Assembly (NCBI GenBank): GCA_003246265.1
Contig: QKAU01000006.1
Span: 172,166-236,165 of the forward strand
DNA: 64,000 nucleotides
Origin: Kiritimatiellales bacterium
GTDB taxonomy: Bacteria > Verrucomicrobiota > Kiritimatiellia > Kiritimatiellales > Pontiellaceae
Direction: 5' to 3'
A model generated the notes under the pieces. It worked only from the letters and a program-made list of their open reading frames with translations, did not search any database and was not told the origin of the DNA. Made by a program: the position numbers and the translations under genes. Below, piece by piece: positions 27,761 to 38,218 of the stretch; within the stretch, counting starts at the first letter, position 1, and every line of letters begins with the position of its first letter.

Positions 27761-28264
27761 CTAGGCGGTCGTGCGCAGTACGGCCAGCACGGCATCCTGG
27801 CTCTTGCCGGCGCAATCAACGACGACATCGGCATATTTGAGATAGAGCGGGCGGCGCTCGGCATGGAGGTCGTCAAGGGTCATGCCGGGGCGAATCACCA
27901 CGCCGCGCCCGGACAGATCGCCGATGCGTTGCCTGATCTCCGGCAGCGGAACATCGAGAAACGCGATCCGGGCCATGGAACGGAGATGCCGCATGGCGCC
28001 GTCGCAATAGACCGCGCTGCCGCCGGTGGCAATCACGCAATGCTCGCAGGCCAGCGCCTTGACGGTGTCGCATTCGAGCGCCTGGAACGCCTCCATGCCG
28101 TGCCTGCTCTGGAAGGCCTGCATGCTTTCGCCCGCCCGGGCCTGCAGCAGCAGGTCGGTATCGATAAAGCCCATCGATAGCCACTTGGCCAGCTGCACGC
28201 CCAGCGTACTCTTTCCGCTGGCCGGCATGCCGATCAGAACGATGTTGGATTTGCCTGCGGACAT
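27761..28264 (-). CDS. aroK: Shikimate kinase-like protein
   Basis: 167 residues. Walker A GMPASGKSTLG (12-22), DTD in GFIDTDLLLQ (shikimate/metal-binding Asp), RHGMEAFQALE and ATGGSAVYC are the expected shikimate kinase motifs. The lid segment GVVIRPGMTLDDLHAERRPLYLKYADVVVD replaces the usual RPLL...R lid but keeps RRPLY. It phosphorylates shikimate in aromatic amino-acid synthesis if it is AroK; related small-molecule kinases cannot be excluded. The start at 28264 has GAGAGG upstream. It is convergent with the transglutaminase gene, 3 bp away. Confidence 0.8.
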   Translation of the reverse strand: MSAGKSNIVLIGMPASGKSTLGVQLAKWLSMGFIDTDLLLQARAGESMQAFQSRHGMEAFQALECDTVKALACEHCVIATGGSAVYCDGAMRHLRSMARIAFLDVPLPEIRQRIGDLSGRGVVIRPGMTLDDLHAERRPLYLKYADVVVDCAGKSQDAVLAVLRTTA

Positions 28265-28298
28265 CCGGGCATCCTCTCCATCCAAGACGGAAGGAATC

Positions 28299-28589
28299 CT
28301 ACACCTCGTAGTCGACCACGGCGCGTCCGCAGACCAGGGTCCGGACAAAATCGACCACCTTGAGGTGCTCCGGATGCCCGGCATAGGCCGCGAGGTCCTC
28401 CATCGTATGGAATTCGGAATAGAGCGCCATGTCCATCGAGGCGTCCTTGCGAGCAACGTCCAATCCGACCTCGATTTCGAGCAGCGAAGGCACCACGCCC
28501 TTCAACGCCTCCAGTTGCTGCTTCATCTCCAGCTTGTCGGCCTCCGACACGCCCTCCTTGAACTTCCACATCACGATATGCTTGATCAT
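28299..28589 (-). CDS. Dabb (stress-responsive A/B barrel) family protein
   Basis: 96 residues opening MIKHIVMWKFKEG, the Dabb start, with VGLDVARKDASMDMALYSEFHTMEDLAAYAGHPEHLKVVDFV. It forms dimeric alpha/beta barrels of varied, mostly unknown function. AGGAAGGGA precedes the ATG. It lies 34 bp upstream of the shikimate kinase gene on the same strand, so the two may be co-transcribed. Confidence 0.88.
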   Translation of the reverse strand: MIKHIVMWKFKEGVSEADKLEMKQQLEALKGVVPSLLEIEVGLDVARKDASMDMALYSEFHTMEDLAAYAGHPEHLKVVDFVRTLVCGRAVVDYEV

Positions 28590-28692
28590 GGGAACATCCC
28601 TTCCTAATGGCGCGATTTAATACCAAGCGGCGGTGCGCTCAAAGCCGAAATACGAGGCTATCGCACCCCCGCGCACCGATGCCAGACCGACG

Positions 28693-29052
28693 CTAATCGT
28701 CTTCGTACAACTCGTAGATCGTGTCCCATGCCGCAGGCTCGTCGTCGCGCAGGCGGCACAGCAGGCCGTAGTGGTAGAGCAGCAGTTGGATATGCCTGGC
28801 CTTCCATTCCTCGTAATTTGCCCCGAGGCCGAAGCCTGCGGCCAGCATCTGCTCCGGCAGCAGATCGACCACGCGGCCGATCTCATCGCACAAGGCCCGC
28901 TTGCCCATGCGCAGGAACCCCGGCGTCTTCAAGAGCAGCACCGGCTCGTAGTTCATTCCCTCCAGCACCCTCGCGGTCGATTCGATCTTTTCCGCCACCG
29001 CATCCGCCGGAAACGCCTCTAGGGCCTGCTCCCACTGCTTCTTCCTTTTCAT
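28693..29052 (-). CDS. Conserved-style hypothetical protein
   Basis: 119 residues, soluble, with a basic start (MKRKKQWEQALEAFPADAV) and an acidic end (AWDTIYELYEDD). Phrases such as LLKTPGFLRMGKRALCDEIGRVVDLLPEQMLAAGF and NYEEWKARHIQLLLYHYGLLCRLRDDEP are mostly helical. I do not recognise the family. The start at 29052 is supported by AAGGAGG eight bases upstream. It is divergent from the HrpA helicase gene. Confidence 0.7.
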   Translation of the reverse strand: MKRKKQWEQALEAFPADAVAEKIESTARVLEGMNYEPVLLLKTPGFLRMGKRALCDEIGRVVDLLPEQMLAAGFGLGANYEEWKARHIQLLLYHYGLLCRLRDDEPAAWDTIYELYEDD

Positions 29053-29173
29053 CCTGCGGCCTCCTTCCTTTCGCCGGATCCATCCTACTGGACCACTGCC
29101 CGCCACACAAGGCCGTGCTTCGTCCTTGCACTGGTCCACCATGCCGTGCCTTCATCTGCGCCCGATGGAGCCG

Positions 29174-32100
29174 ATGGAAACCAAACAACTTTTGCATGAG
29201 GTGAAGCAGTCGCTCGACGGACTGCTGTTGCAGGACCGCGCGCGGCTGAATGAGCTGATGCGCCGCGTGCGGCAGCGTATCCACGACCGGCAGCCAGCAG
29301 ACCAACTGGCCGGGAAACTCAAGGCAACCCATGTCCAGGCGGTGCATCGAGCCGGGAAGCGGGCGCAGGCCGGACTGCGGCTCGACTATCCCGCCAACCT
29401 GCCGGTTTCGGCCAGGCGCGGGGAGATCCGCAGGTTGATCGAGCGGCACCAGGTGGTGATCGTCTGCGGCACGACCGGTTCGGGCAAGACCACCCAGCTC
29501 CCCAAGATTGCGTGGGAGGCCGGGGCGGGCAGGCGCGGCCGCATCGGCATCACCCAACCTCGCCGTCTGGCCGCCACCGGCATGGCGAGGCGCGTGGCCG
29601 AGGAGATGGGTGTGGAATATGGCCGCGGCGTCGGCTGCCAGGTACGCTTCGACGACCAGACTAGCGACGAAACCATCGTCAAGTTCATGACTGATGGCAT
29701 CCTCCTGGCCGAAACGCAGCGCGACCGGCATCTGCTGCAGTACGATTGCCTCGTCATCGACGAAGCCCATGAACGCAGCCTGAACATCGACTTCCTGCTC
29801 GGCTACCTCAAGAACCTCCTGCCGCTCCGTCCCGACCTCCGGATCGTCATCAGTTCCGCCACGCTCGACGCCGACGCCTTCGCCGCCTTTTTCGACGGCG
29901 CACCCGTCATGGCCGTGGAGGGCCGCACCTACCCGGTCGAGGATTTCTTCCTGCCGCCCGGCAAGGACGAGGAGTTGGCCAACCATGTCCTGCGCGCCCT
30001 CCGGTGGATCTCGGATATCGACGACCGGGGCGACGTCCTGGTCTTCCTCCCCGGGGAGCGGGAAATCCGCGATGCATCGAAAAAGCTGGAAGGCCAGCGA
30101 TGGAAAGAGACCGAGGTACTTCCGCTCTACGGCCGGCTCGGCATGGGCGAGCAGCAGCGTGTTTTCCGCCCCGGGGAGCGGCGCCGCATCATCCTCGCCA
30201 CCAACGTGGCGGAGACCTCGATCACCATTCCCAACATCCACTACGTCGTCGACTCGGGTCTGGTGAGGCTGAGCCGCTACAACCCGCGTACGCAGGTGCA
30301 GGGCCTGCAGATCGAACAGGTATCGCAGGCCAGCGCCCGCCAGCGGCGCGGACGTTGCGGGCGCATCGCCGACGGCATCTGCATCCATCTCTACGACCGC
30401 GACACGCTGGAGAAAAGCCCGCCCTTCACCGACCCGGAAATCCGCCGCACCTCGCTCGCGGGCGTCATCCTGCAGATGGATATGCTGGGCCTGCCCCCCA
30501 TCGCGCAGTTCCCGCTGATCGATCCCCCGCAGCCCGCGCTGGTGAACGAGGGCTACCGGACCTTGCAGGACCTCGGCGCCATCGACGAGCAGCGCGTGCT
30601 GACTCCGCTCGGACGCGAAATCGTGCGGTTCCCCGTCGACCCCCATCTCGCCCGCATGGTTGTGCAGGCCCGGAAGGAAGGCGTGCTGGCCGAGCTCCTC
30701 GTGTTGGTGGCCTTCCTGTCGATCCAGGACATCCGCGAACGCCCGGCCGAAAAGGCCGAGACCGCCGACCTCGCCCACCGGCAATGGATGGACGAACGTT
30801 CCGATTTCATCACCATCCTCAACCTTTGGAACAGCGTCGAGCGCGAACGCGGGGAGGGCGGGTCGCATGGCCGCCTGCGCCGCTACTGCAAGAAAAACTT
30901 TCTCAACTACCGGCGCGCCGTCGAATGGCGCAACCTGTGGCAGGATTTGCGCGAAACGGTGAAGGAACTCGGATGGCCCCTCCCCCGGGAGGGCTTGCTG
31001 GACGAATTCCACCACGACCTCGTACACCGCAGCCTGCTTGCCGGACTGCCCGCCAACATCGGATTGAAAGGCGAGGAGCGGGAGTTCCAAGGTGCGCGCG
31101 GACGCAAATTCTTCATTTTCCCCGGCTCCGGTCTTTTCAGGAAACCACCTGATTGGGTAATGGCCTTCGCCCTGGTCGAGACCACGAAGGTCTACGCCCG
31201 CATCGCCGCAGGAATCGACCCGGCGTGGCTGGAAGATGTGGCCCCCCACCTTTGCAAGGCGGTCTACGAGCAACCGGCATGGAACGTCGAAAAGGGCTTC
31301 GTCTTCGCCAGGGAGTCGGTCATGTCCGGAGGGTTGACCATCGCCGCCGGCCGCAACGTGCACTTCGGCCCCATCAACCCCGTCGAAGCGCGCAACATCT
31401 TCATCCGCGATGCCTTGGTACCCGGCAACCTGGAAACCCGGGGGGAGTGGCTCAAGTTGCACCTCCGCATGCTCGACGACATCCAGTCGCTCGAAGAGAA
31501 GGTCCGCCAGCCGGGCGCGCTGCTGGATACCGACGCCATCTTCGACCACTTCGACCGCCTCCTGCCGGCCGACGTCCATTCCGTGCCGACGCTGGAGCAG
31601 TGGCTTCGCCGCTCCAAGGCCCGCATGGCCATGCACATGGAGGAGGCCCTCTTCCCGCGCACCGACCCGGTGCGGCCGGAGGCCTTTCCCGACGAGCTCG
31701 TTTTCCATGAGGAACCTTTCCATCTCGTCTACACTTTCGCCCCCGGCGAGGAGCTGGATGGCATCGCTCTGGTCTGCCCGACCGACAAGCTGGCCTTCCT
31801 GCCCGCATGGGGGCCGGACTGGCTGGTACCCGGATGGTTGGCGGAAAAGGTTGCGCGGCTGCTGCGCACCCTGCCGAAACACCTGCGCTCCGCACTGCCC
31901 CCAACGGAACAGGCGGCGCAACAGTTTGCGCAAGCGACCGTCCATCCGGCCGGTCCCCTGAAGGAACAGCTGTCCGCCTGGTTGCAGCGGACTTTCCAGC
32001 TTCCCGTCGACGCCTCCGACTTCGATGACTCGGACCTCCCTGCTTTCCTGCGCATGAAGGTCATCGAGACGAGTGGCGATGAGATCGTCAGGATCCATAC

Positions 32101-33016
32101 CGACTACTCCGAAGCGTATCGCCAACAGGCGCATCGCGACAGCGCAGGACAGCTTTTCGCCAAGTGGCGCCTTCCCCCTCAGCGGAAGTGGCCCGGCGGT
32201 GCACTTCCTGAATTCGTTGCGGGCAACGACCCTGCCCAGACGCGCGGCTATCCCGCGCTGGTCCGCATTGGCGAAGGCGTAGGGCGCCAGGCATTTACCG
32301 ACGCGACCGATGCGGCCTACGCCCACCGGGCAGGTCTCGTCCGCCTGTTCCGCATCCTGCAGGCGGACCAGGTCCGGTACATCGAAAAACGCCCGCCTCT
32401 CCCGCCCGCCGTCCAGCTATCGCTGTCGGCCCTCGACGGCTCGTTCCTGACCGACTTCATCGACGGAGCCATCCACGCAGCCCTGACCCGGGGCGAACAA
32501 CTGCCCATCCGCGACCCGGAGACGTTTGCCGCACGCGCCGCGGAGGCACGCACCACCTTGCACGAAACCGCCGCCGAACAGGCCCCAGCCCTGGCAACCC
32601 TGCTGGAAAACCGCGCAGCCATTCTGGAATCCCTGGGGAGCCTAAAGGCCGGCACCGATATCCTGCACGACCTGGAGATGCAGCTCGCCTTCCTCTTCCG
32701 CCCCGGCTTCCTCCAGACCATGGAACTCTACGGGCGCTATCCCCGCTATCTCAAAGCCATGCAACAGCGCATCCAGCGCATCCGAAGCAACCCGCAGGCC
32801 GACGAACGGAAACAGCGGGAAATCGAACCTTTTCTGGACCGGCTCAACGAAAAACTGCTGGAGAGCGACGACATCGCCGGCGCATACCGGCTGCTCGAAT
32901 TCGCCATGCTGCTGGAGGAGTTCCGCGTCAATCGTTTTGCGCCCGAAATCCGGACCCCGGTCAAGGTTTCCGTCCGGCGGCTCGAAGAGGCATGGGAACC
33001 GCTTCAATACGTTTGA
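29174..33016 (+). CDS. hrpA: ATP-dependent RNA helicase HrpA
   Basis: About 1280 residues, full length for HrpA. DEAH-box helicase core: CGTTGSGKTTQLPK (Walker A), TQPRRLAATGMA, VIDEAHERSLNIDFLLGYLK (DEAH), SSATLDADAFAAFF (motif III) and QRRGRCGRIADGICIHLY (motif VI). The helicase-associated domain and the long HrpA-specific C-terminus (DUF3418-type, ending LEEFRVNRFAPEIRTPVKVSVRRLEEAW) follow. HrpA rescues stalled ribosomes and unwinds mRNA structures. The start is uncertain: TTG 29126, ATG 29141, 29165 or 29174. The last has GGAG just upstream and is used here. Confidence 0.93.
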   Translation: METKQLLHEVKQSLDGLLLQDRARLNELMRRVRQRIHDRQPADQLAGKLKATHVQAVHRAGKRAQAGLRLDYPANLPVSARRGEIRRLIERHQVVIVCGTTGSGKTTQLPKIAWEAGAGRRGRIGITQPRRLAATGMARRVAEEMGVEYGRGVGCQVRFDDQTSDETIVKFMTDGILLAETQRDRHLLQYDCLVIDEAHERSLNIDFLLGYLKNLLPLRPDLRIVISSATLDADAFAAFFDGAPVMAVEGRTYPVEDFFLPPGKDEELANHVLRALRWISDIDDRGDVLVFLPGEREIRDASKKLEGQRWKETEVLPLYGRLGMGEQQRVFRPGERRRIILATNVAETSITIPNIHYVVDSGLVRLSRYNPRTQVQGLQIEQVSQASARQRRGRCGRIADGICIHLYDRDTLEKSPPFTDPEIRRTSLAGVILQMDMLGLPPIAQFPLIDPPQPALVNEGYRTLQDLGAIDEQRVLTPLGREIVRFPVDPHLARMVVQARKEGVLAELLVLVAFLSIQDIRERPAEKAETADLAHRQWMDERSDFITILNLWNSVERERGEGGSHGRLRRYCKKNFLNYRRAVEWRNLWQDLRETVKELGWPLPREGLLDEFHHDLVHRSLLAGLPANIGLKGEEREFQGARGRKFFIFPGSGLFRKPPDWVMAFALVETTKVYARIAAGIDPAWLEDVAPHLCKAVYEQPAWNVEKGFVFARESVMSGGLTIAAGRNVHFGPINPVEARNIFIRDALVPGNLETRGEWLKLHLRMLDDIQSLEEKVRQPGALLDTDAIFDHFDRLLPADVHSVPTLEQWLRRSKARMAMHMEEALFPRTDPVRPEAFPDELVFHEEPFHLVYTFAPGEELDGIALVCPTDKLAFLPAWGPDWLVPGWLAEKVARLLRTLPKHLRSALPPTEQAAQQFAQATVHPAGPLKEQLSAWLQRTFQLPVDASDFDDSDLPAFLRMKVIETSGDEIVRIHTDYSEAYRQQAHRDSAGQLFAKWRLPPQRKWPGGALPEFVAGNDPAQTRGYPALVRIGEGVGRQAFTDATDAAYAHRAGLVRLFRILQADQVRYIEKRPPLPPAVQLSLSALDGSFLTDFIDGAIHAALTRGEQLPIRDPETFAARAAEARTTLHETAAEQAPALATLLENRAAILESLGSLKAGTDILHDLEMQLAFLFRPGFLQTMELYGRYPRYLKAMQQRIQRIRSNPQADERKQREIEPFLDRLNEKLLESDDIAGAYRLLEFAMLLEEFRVNRFAPEIRTPVKVSVRRLEEAWEPLQYV

Positions 33017-33077
33017 CAACCCGCCCGGAAGCCCCGACACTTCTTCGCAATATTCTTGAAACAGAGGGGATGCGGAT

Positions 33078-33743
33078 ATGCTTGCAGCAGTGGTTTTCGA
33101 TTTCGACGGCATCATCGTGGACAGCGAACCGATGCACCACAGGGCGTTCAACGAAGTGCTCGGACCGCTGGGAATCTCCATCGGATGGGAGGAGTATTGC
33201 GAAACCTACATCGGCTTCGACGACCGCGACGCCTTCCGCGAGGTGTTCAAGCAACATGGCAAGAAGGTTTGCTCCCGCGACGCCAAGAAACTCATTGCCG
33301 AAAAGGCCGCCGTCTTCCAGCGCTACGTCCAGAACGGGGAGGCCTCCCCCCTGCCCGGCGCCGTTGAACTGATCAAGAGCATTCCCGCCCGCCTGCCGGT
33401 CGGGCTCTGCAGCGGGGCGCTGCGCGAGGATATCCTGCCCATCCTGCACCGGCTCGGCCTGCAGGACGCCTTCAATACGATCGTGTCGGCCGAAGATACG
33501 TCCAAAAGCAAGCCCGACTCCGCCCCCTACCGGCTCGCGCTCCAGAAGCTGAAGATCGATGAGCCGTCGAACGTCGTCGCCATCGAGGATACGCCGGCGG
33601 GCATCCTTTCCGCCAAGGGCGCCGGGCTGAGGGTGCTGGCGGTTACCAACAGCTACGACCGCGAATTCCTGCTCGAAGCCGACGCCATCACCGATTCGCT
33701 GGCCGACACCTCCTACTCGGCGCTCGAGGACCTCGTGCCCTAA
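33078..33743 (+). CDS. HAD-family hydrolase (beta-phosphoglucomutase-like)
   Basis: 221 residues. Motif I DFDGIIVDSEPMHHRAFNEVL, motif II CSGALREDI, the Lys in SKSKPDSAPYRLAL and motif IV AIEDTPAGILSAKGAG are all present, with a helical cap (25-90). This is the phosphatase/phosphomutase subgroup of HAD enzymes acting on sugar phosphates. The substrate is unknown. GAGGGG lies nine bases before the ATG. A TTGACA 62 bp upstream (33015-33020) could serve as its -35 box. Single gene, convergent with the CBS gene. Confidence 0.9.
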   Translation: MLAAVVFDFDGIIVDSEPMHHRAFNEVLGPLGISIGWEEYCETYIGFDDRDAFREVFKQHGKKVCSRDAKKLIAEKAAVFQRYVQNGEASPLPGAVELIKSIPARLPVGLCSGALREDILPILHRLGLQDAFNTIVSAEDTSKSKPDSAPYRLALQKLKIDEPSNVVAIEDTPAGILSAKGAGLRVLAVTNSYDREFLLEADAITDSLADTSYSALEDLVP

Positions 33744-33772
33744 AAAAAAGCCCCCGGGAAGCGGGGGCCTGG
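33742..33772 (-). terminator. Intrinsic terminator of the CBS-domain gene
   Basis: On the minus strand GCCCCCGC-TTCC-CGGGGGC is followed by eight T residues. The same stem could slow readthrough from the opposite gene, but it lacks a T run on that side. Confidence 0.85.
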
Positions 33773-33792
33773 TCGGAGCGGCACATCGCGGC

Positions 33793-34227
33793 CTACATTA
33801 CGCCGCTGATGTAGGTCTCGAGGTTCTTGATCTTGAAATCCTTTTCGACGATCAGGTACTTCACCACGTCGCCGATCGATACGATGCCGCAAAGCTGCTT
33901 GTCGCGCATGACCGGCAGATGGCGGATGCGCTTGTCGGTCATGAGCTTCATGCACTGGTCCAGCGAGGTTTCCGGCGTCACGGTCGTCAGGTTGGCCGAC
34001 ATGATCTCCTGGACCGACACGGTGTCGATGCTCTTTCCGGGCAGGACCACCTTGCGGATGACATCGCGCTCGGAAATGATCCCGACGACTTCGCCCCCAT
34101 CCATCACCACGGAGGTGCCGGCGGAGATATCCTCCATTTGCTTGATGGCTTCGCGCACAAGCTGATCGGGCTTGACGGTCAGCACATCGTATCCCTTTGA
34201 ATCCAGCAGGTTTGATACTGCACCCAT
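33793..34227 (-). CDS. Tandem CBS-domain protein
   Basis: 144 residues consisting of two CBS motifs: TVKPDQLVREAIKQMEDISAGTSVVMDGGEVVGIISERDVIRKVV and the second, TVTPETSLDQCMKLMTDKRIRHLPVMRDKQLCGIVSIGDVVKYLI. Stand-alone CBS pairs bind adenine nucleotides or similar ligands and regulate partner proteins. No partner is indicated by context. The start at 34227 is fixed by CAAGGAGG eight bases upstream. It has its own terminator and is divergent from hypA. Confidence 0.93.
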   Translation of the reverse strand: MGAVSNLLDSKGYDVLTVKPDQLVREAIKQMEDISAGTSVVMDGGEVVGIISERDVIRKVVLPGKSIDTVSVQEIMSANLTTVTPETSLDQCMKLMTDKRIRHLPVMRDKQLCGIVSIGDVVKYLIVEKDFKIKNLETYISGVM

Positions 34228-34385
34228 GATTGCCTCCTTGCGTGGTTGTTTGAATGGGTTGGGTCTTTCCAAACGCACAGTATATCGATCCCCGCCGATT
34301 CTACAAGCCTGCCGCCATATTTATACCTCGTTCCAAGAAATCGAATTTCCTTTTCCCGCGTGCCTACACGGAATAGGTTCCGGCC

Positions 34386-34733
34386 ATGCATGAACTCTCG
34401 CTCGCAGCGGAAATGGTCGAACAACTGGCGGCGGTGGCCGCCCGGGAGAAGGCCCTCCGGATTGTCCGGATCGAACTGCTGATCGGGCGCTATTCCGGCA
34501 TTGAGCGCGATGCCTTCGAGTTCGCCTTTCCGATCGCGGCGGCAGGCGGTCCCTTGGAGGGGGCGGAACTGGTCGTGGAGGTACCGCCGGTTACGGTCGA
34601 ATGCCGTGCATGCGGCACCACCACCCATCCGCCCGCCATCCTGCTGCGCTGCCACACCTGCGGATCCCCCCGCGTCGAACTCAAAGGGGGCCGCGAATTC
34701 ATGGTGCGATCGGTCGAGCTCGAGACCCCCTGA
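34386..34733 (+). CDS. hypA: Hydrogenase/urease nickel-incorporation protein HypA
   Basis: 115 residues, full length. The conserved start MHELSLAAEMVEQL carries the nickel-binding N-terminus with His2. CRACGTTTHPPAILLRCHTCGS gives the two CxxC pairs of the structural zinc site. It delivers nickel to NiFe hydrogenase or other nickel enzymes with HypB. No hypB, hydrogenase or urease genes are present in this window, so it is either an orphan or works with genes elsewhere. No ribosome site is seen; TAGGTT lies 6 bp before the ATG. Confidence 0.93.
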   Translation: MHELSLAAEMVEQLAAVAAREKALRIVRIELLIGRYSGIERDAFEFAFPIAAAGGPLEGAELVVEVPPVTVECRACGTTTHPPAILLRCHTCGSPRVELKGGREFMVRSVELETP

Positions 34734-34744
34734 CCAGCCAGCGC

Positions 34745-35350
34745 TCAGTGTTTCCGGAACGAACAGCGGCCGATCCGCTTGTGGGCGAAGATCAACTCGA
34801 AGTCGGTGCGCTCGGCATCATCGGGCTCGAATACAACGGCCTCGTCGAACCGCGCATCGTCGCGCAGCAGCGCGTGGATCTCCTCGAAGTAGGGCAGATG
34901 GTCGGTGGCGATGTGCAGCCCTCCCCCCTGCTCCAATGTGCGATGGAGGGCATCCATGAAGGCCGGGTTGAAAAGCCGGTGGTCGTGGTGCCGGGCCTTG
35001 GGCCACGGATCGGGGAAAAAGAAATAGTAGTTGGCGACGTAGTCGGCCGGCATCATCCGGCTGATCGCATAGAATCCCTCCATGCGGAAGAGCCTGGCAT
35101 TCTCCCGGCCCGCCCGTTCGCAGCGGCGCCCGCTGCTGTTGATCCGCAGCAGTTGCCGCTCGATCCCGAGGAAGTTGACCTCCGGGAACTTGCCCGAGCG
35201 CGCCACGAGGAACCGGCCCTTGCCCGATCCGATGTCGACGTCGAGCGGGCGTGCGGGGTGGGGAAAGGCCGCCTTGAAATCGTACGGATCGAGCCAGTTT
35301 CCGGGGATTATGCGCAATGAGGTCTTCTTTTTTCGGCCCATGCGCGGCAT
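34745..35350 (-). CDS. trmB: tRNA (guanine-N7-)-methyltransferase TrmB
   Basis: 201 residues. The SAM-binding loop is DVDIGSGKGRFLVARSGKFPEVNFLGIER. YYFFFPDPWPKARHHDHRLFNPAFMDALHRTLEQGG contains the PDPWPK(x)RH motif specific to TrmB, which methylates G46 of tRNA. ATG 35341 (MGRKKK) is an alternative start. The gene is divergent from a 49-residue ORF with only 37 bp between them, so both share one promoter region. Confidence 0.94.
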   Translation of the reverse strand: MPRMGRKKKTSLRIIPGNWLDPYDFKAAFPHPARPLDVDIGSGKGRFLVARSGKFPEVNFLGIERQLLRINSSGRRCERAGRENARLFRMEGFYAISRMMPADYVANYYFFFPDPWPKARHHDHRLFNPAFMDALHRTLEQGGGLHIATDHLPYFEEIHALLRDDARFDEAVVFEPDDAERTDFELIFAHKRIGRCSFRKH

Positions 35351-35387
35351 AGTGTCCGCTGCAGGGAAACAAGGGCAAGGAAAAGCG

Positions 35388-35537
35388 ATGGGAATATCCG
35401 ATCGAGACTACATGCGCGACCGCATCGATCCGCCCCGGCCCGCGGCCCCGCGGCGGCGCTACCGCAAGGCCGGAAACACCCCTCCCCTGTGGCAGCGTTT
35501 CCGCTTCTGGCTTTGGCGCATGCTCCGCAGGGGCTAG
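35388..35537 (+). CDS. Small basic protein with DRDYMRDR motif
   Basis: 49 residues. The N-terminal MGISDRDYMRDRIDPPRP is the DRDYMR motif seen in short bacterial proteins and at the N-terminus of some rhomboid-associated proteins. The C-terminus is Arg/Trp-rich and amphipathic (LWQRFRFWLWRMLRRG), which could sit on a membrane surface. AAGGAAAAGCG precedes the ATG. No function is known to me. Confidence 0.65.
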   Translation: MGISDRDYMRDRIDPPRPAAPRRRYRKAGNTPPLWQRFRFWLWRMLRRG

Positions 35538-35589
35538 CAGATGCGCAACCGTCGAGTTTTTTCTCGGGGCAATTCGTCCGGCGGGGGGC

Positions 35590-35618
35590 TTGACTTCACC
35601 GCCCTGAAATCATACACG
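35590..35618 (+). promoter_or_regulatory. Candidate sigma70 promoter of the secreted protein gene
   Basis: TTGACT (35590-35595) and TACACG (35613-35618) lie 17 bp apart. The downstream 80 bp is AT-rich and contains an imperfect inverted pair (gataagaa / ttcttatc) around 35630-35679. Confidence 0.4.
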
Positions 35619-35703
35619 CACGGGCAACGATAAGAAGTGAACAGGATTTTCAAATTTTAAAGATCCCGTTTCTTATCAATGAACACAAGGAGCAATAAAG
35701 AAG

Positions 35704-36192
35704 ATGAAGAAAGCACTGGCCGTAATTACGGGAGTGGCCATCATCGCGTCCATGGCGCAGGCGCGCCTTGGGGAAAACATCGAAACATGCAACAAGCGGT
35801 ATGGCGATCCCTCCAAGATGAAACTGGACGAGAGCCAGACCGGCGTGGCTAGCTATGCCAAGAACGATCTGACGATCACGGTCCATCTCACGGGAGGCAA
35901 AGTGGACCTGATCCGCTACAGCCCCGGCGAAGTCGCCCGCGTGGACTACGAGACGGCCGAGTTCCTGCTCGAAATCAACGGGCGCGACAAGAAATGGGAC
36001 CGGCTGACCGACGTCGAAGAGACGGTCTACGCCGACCAGGACGAGCGGAGCCAGAAGCCGCGCATCCGCAAGGTCGACCCGGTCCTCTGGACCACCAAGG
36101 ACGGCCTGCTGGAAGCGAGCTACTCGCCCAGCCGCGGAACGCTGGAAATCAAGGCGTCCGCCATGCAGTTGCGGGTCCGCGAAGGCCTCTAG
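35704..36192 (+). CDS. Secreted protein of unknown function
   Basis: 162 residues with a clear signal peptide (KKALAVITGVAIIASMAQA, cleavage near residue 20). The mature part begins RLGENIETCNKRYGDP, which resembles small lipocalin- or cystatin-like folded secreted proteins. It contains one Cys and alternating charged strands (DLTITVHLTGGKVDLIRYS). I cannot assign a family. AAGGAG lies further upstream, at a spacing of about 11 bases. Confidence 0.75.
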   Translation: MKKALAVITGVAIIASMAQARLGENIETCNKRYGDPSKMKLDESQTGVASYAKNDLTITVHLTGGKVDLIRYSPGEVARVDYETAEFLLEINGRDKKWDRLTDVEETVYADQDERSQKPRIRKVDPVLWTTKDGLLEASYSPSRGTLEIKASAMQLRVREGL

Positions 36193-36213
36193 GCATCGCG
36201 GGATTCCGCCCCG

Positions 36214-36240
36214 GAACCCGGCCTCCAGCCGGGTTCTTTC
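36214..36240 (+). terminator. Intrinsic terminator of the secreted protein gene
   Basis: A perfect 9-bp stem GAACCCGGC-loop-GCCGGGTTC is followed by the short T-rich stretch TTTC. Confidence 0.6.
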
Positions 36241-36328
36241 ATGCTTGCCTCCGGCTAAAATTAGTCGGGCAACAGGCCTTGACGGAACCCCGGCACCCCG
36301 CTACGTTATGCGCTCGTTTCTACCCATG

Positions 36329-36402
36329 GCGGGTGTAGTTCAATGGTAGAACCCCAGCCTTCCAAGCTGGTCGCGTCGGTTCGATTCCGATCACCCGCTC
36401 CA
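36329..36402 (+). tRNA. tRNA-Gly (anticodon TCC)
   Basis: Acceptor arms GCGGGTG (36329-36335) and CACCCGC (36392-36398) pair. The anticodon arm CCAGC/GCTGG encloses the loop CTTCCAA with anticodon TCC at 36361-36363, reading GGA. The T-arm contains GGTTCGATTCC, and CCA is encoded at 36400-36402. Confidence 0.95.
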
Positions 36403-36405
36403 CTT

Positions 36406-36442
36406 TCCAAGGGCCTTCCCGGCAAGGAGGCCCCTTCTTTTT
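36406..36442 (+). terminator. Likely intrinsic terminator after tRNA-Gly
   Basis: AAGGGCC pairs with GGCCCCTT (one bulge) around a short loop and is followed by CTTTTTCC. Confidence 0.55.
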
Positions 36443-36443
36443 C

Positions 36444-38096
<1,653 letters not shown>

Positions 38097-38218
38097 CTAC
38101 AGGCTAAACGCCCCGGGTTCAAAGTAAAAACCGCGATGGATGGCCAGCAAAGGGGGCTTGTTTCGGTCGGGCCGAGCCGATATGGTTTCGATCCCTCAAT
38201 TTGCGACCAAAGGATGAC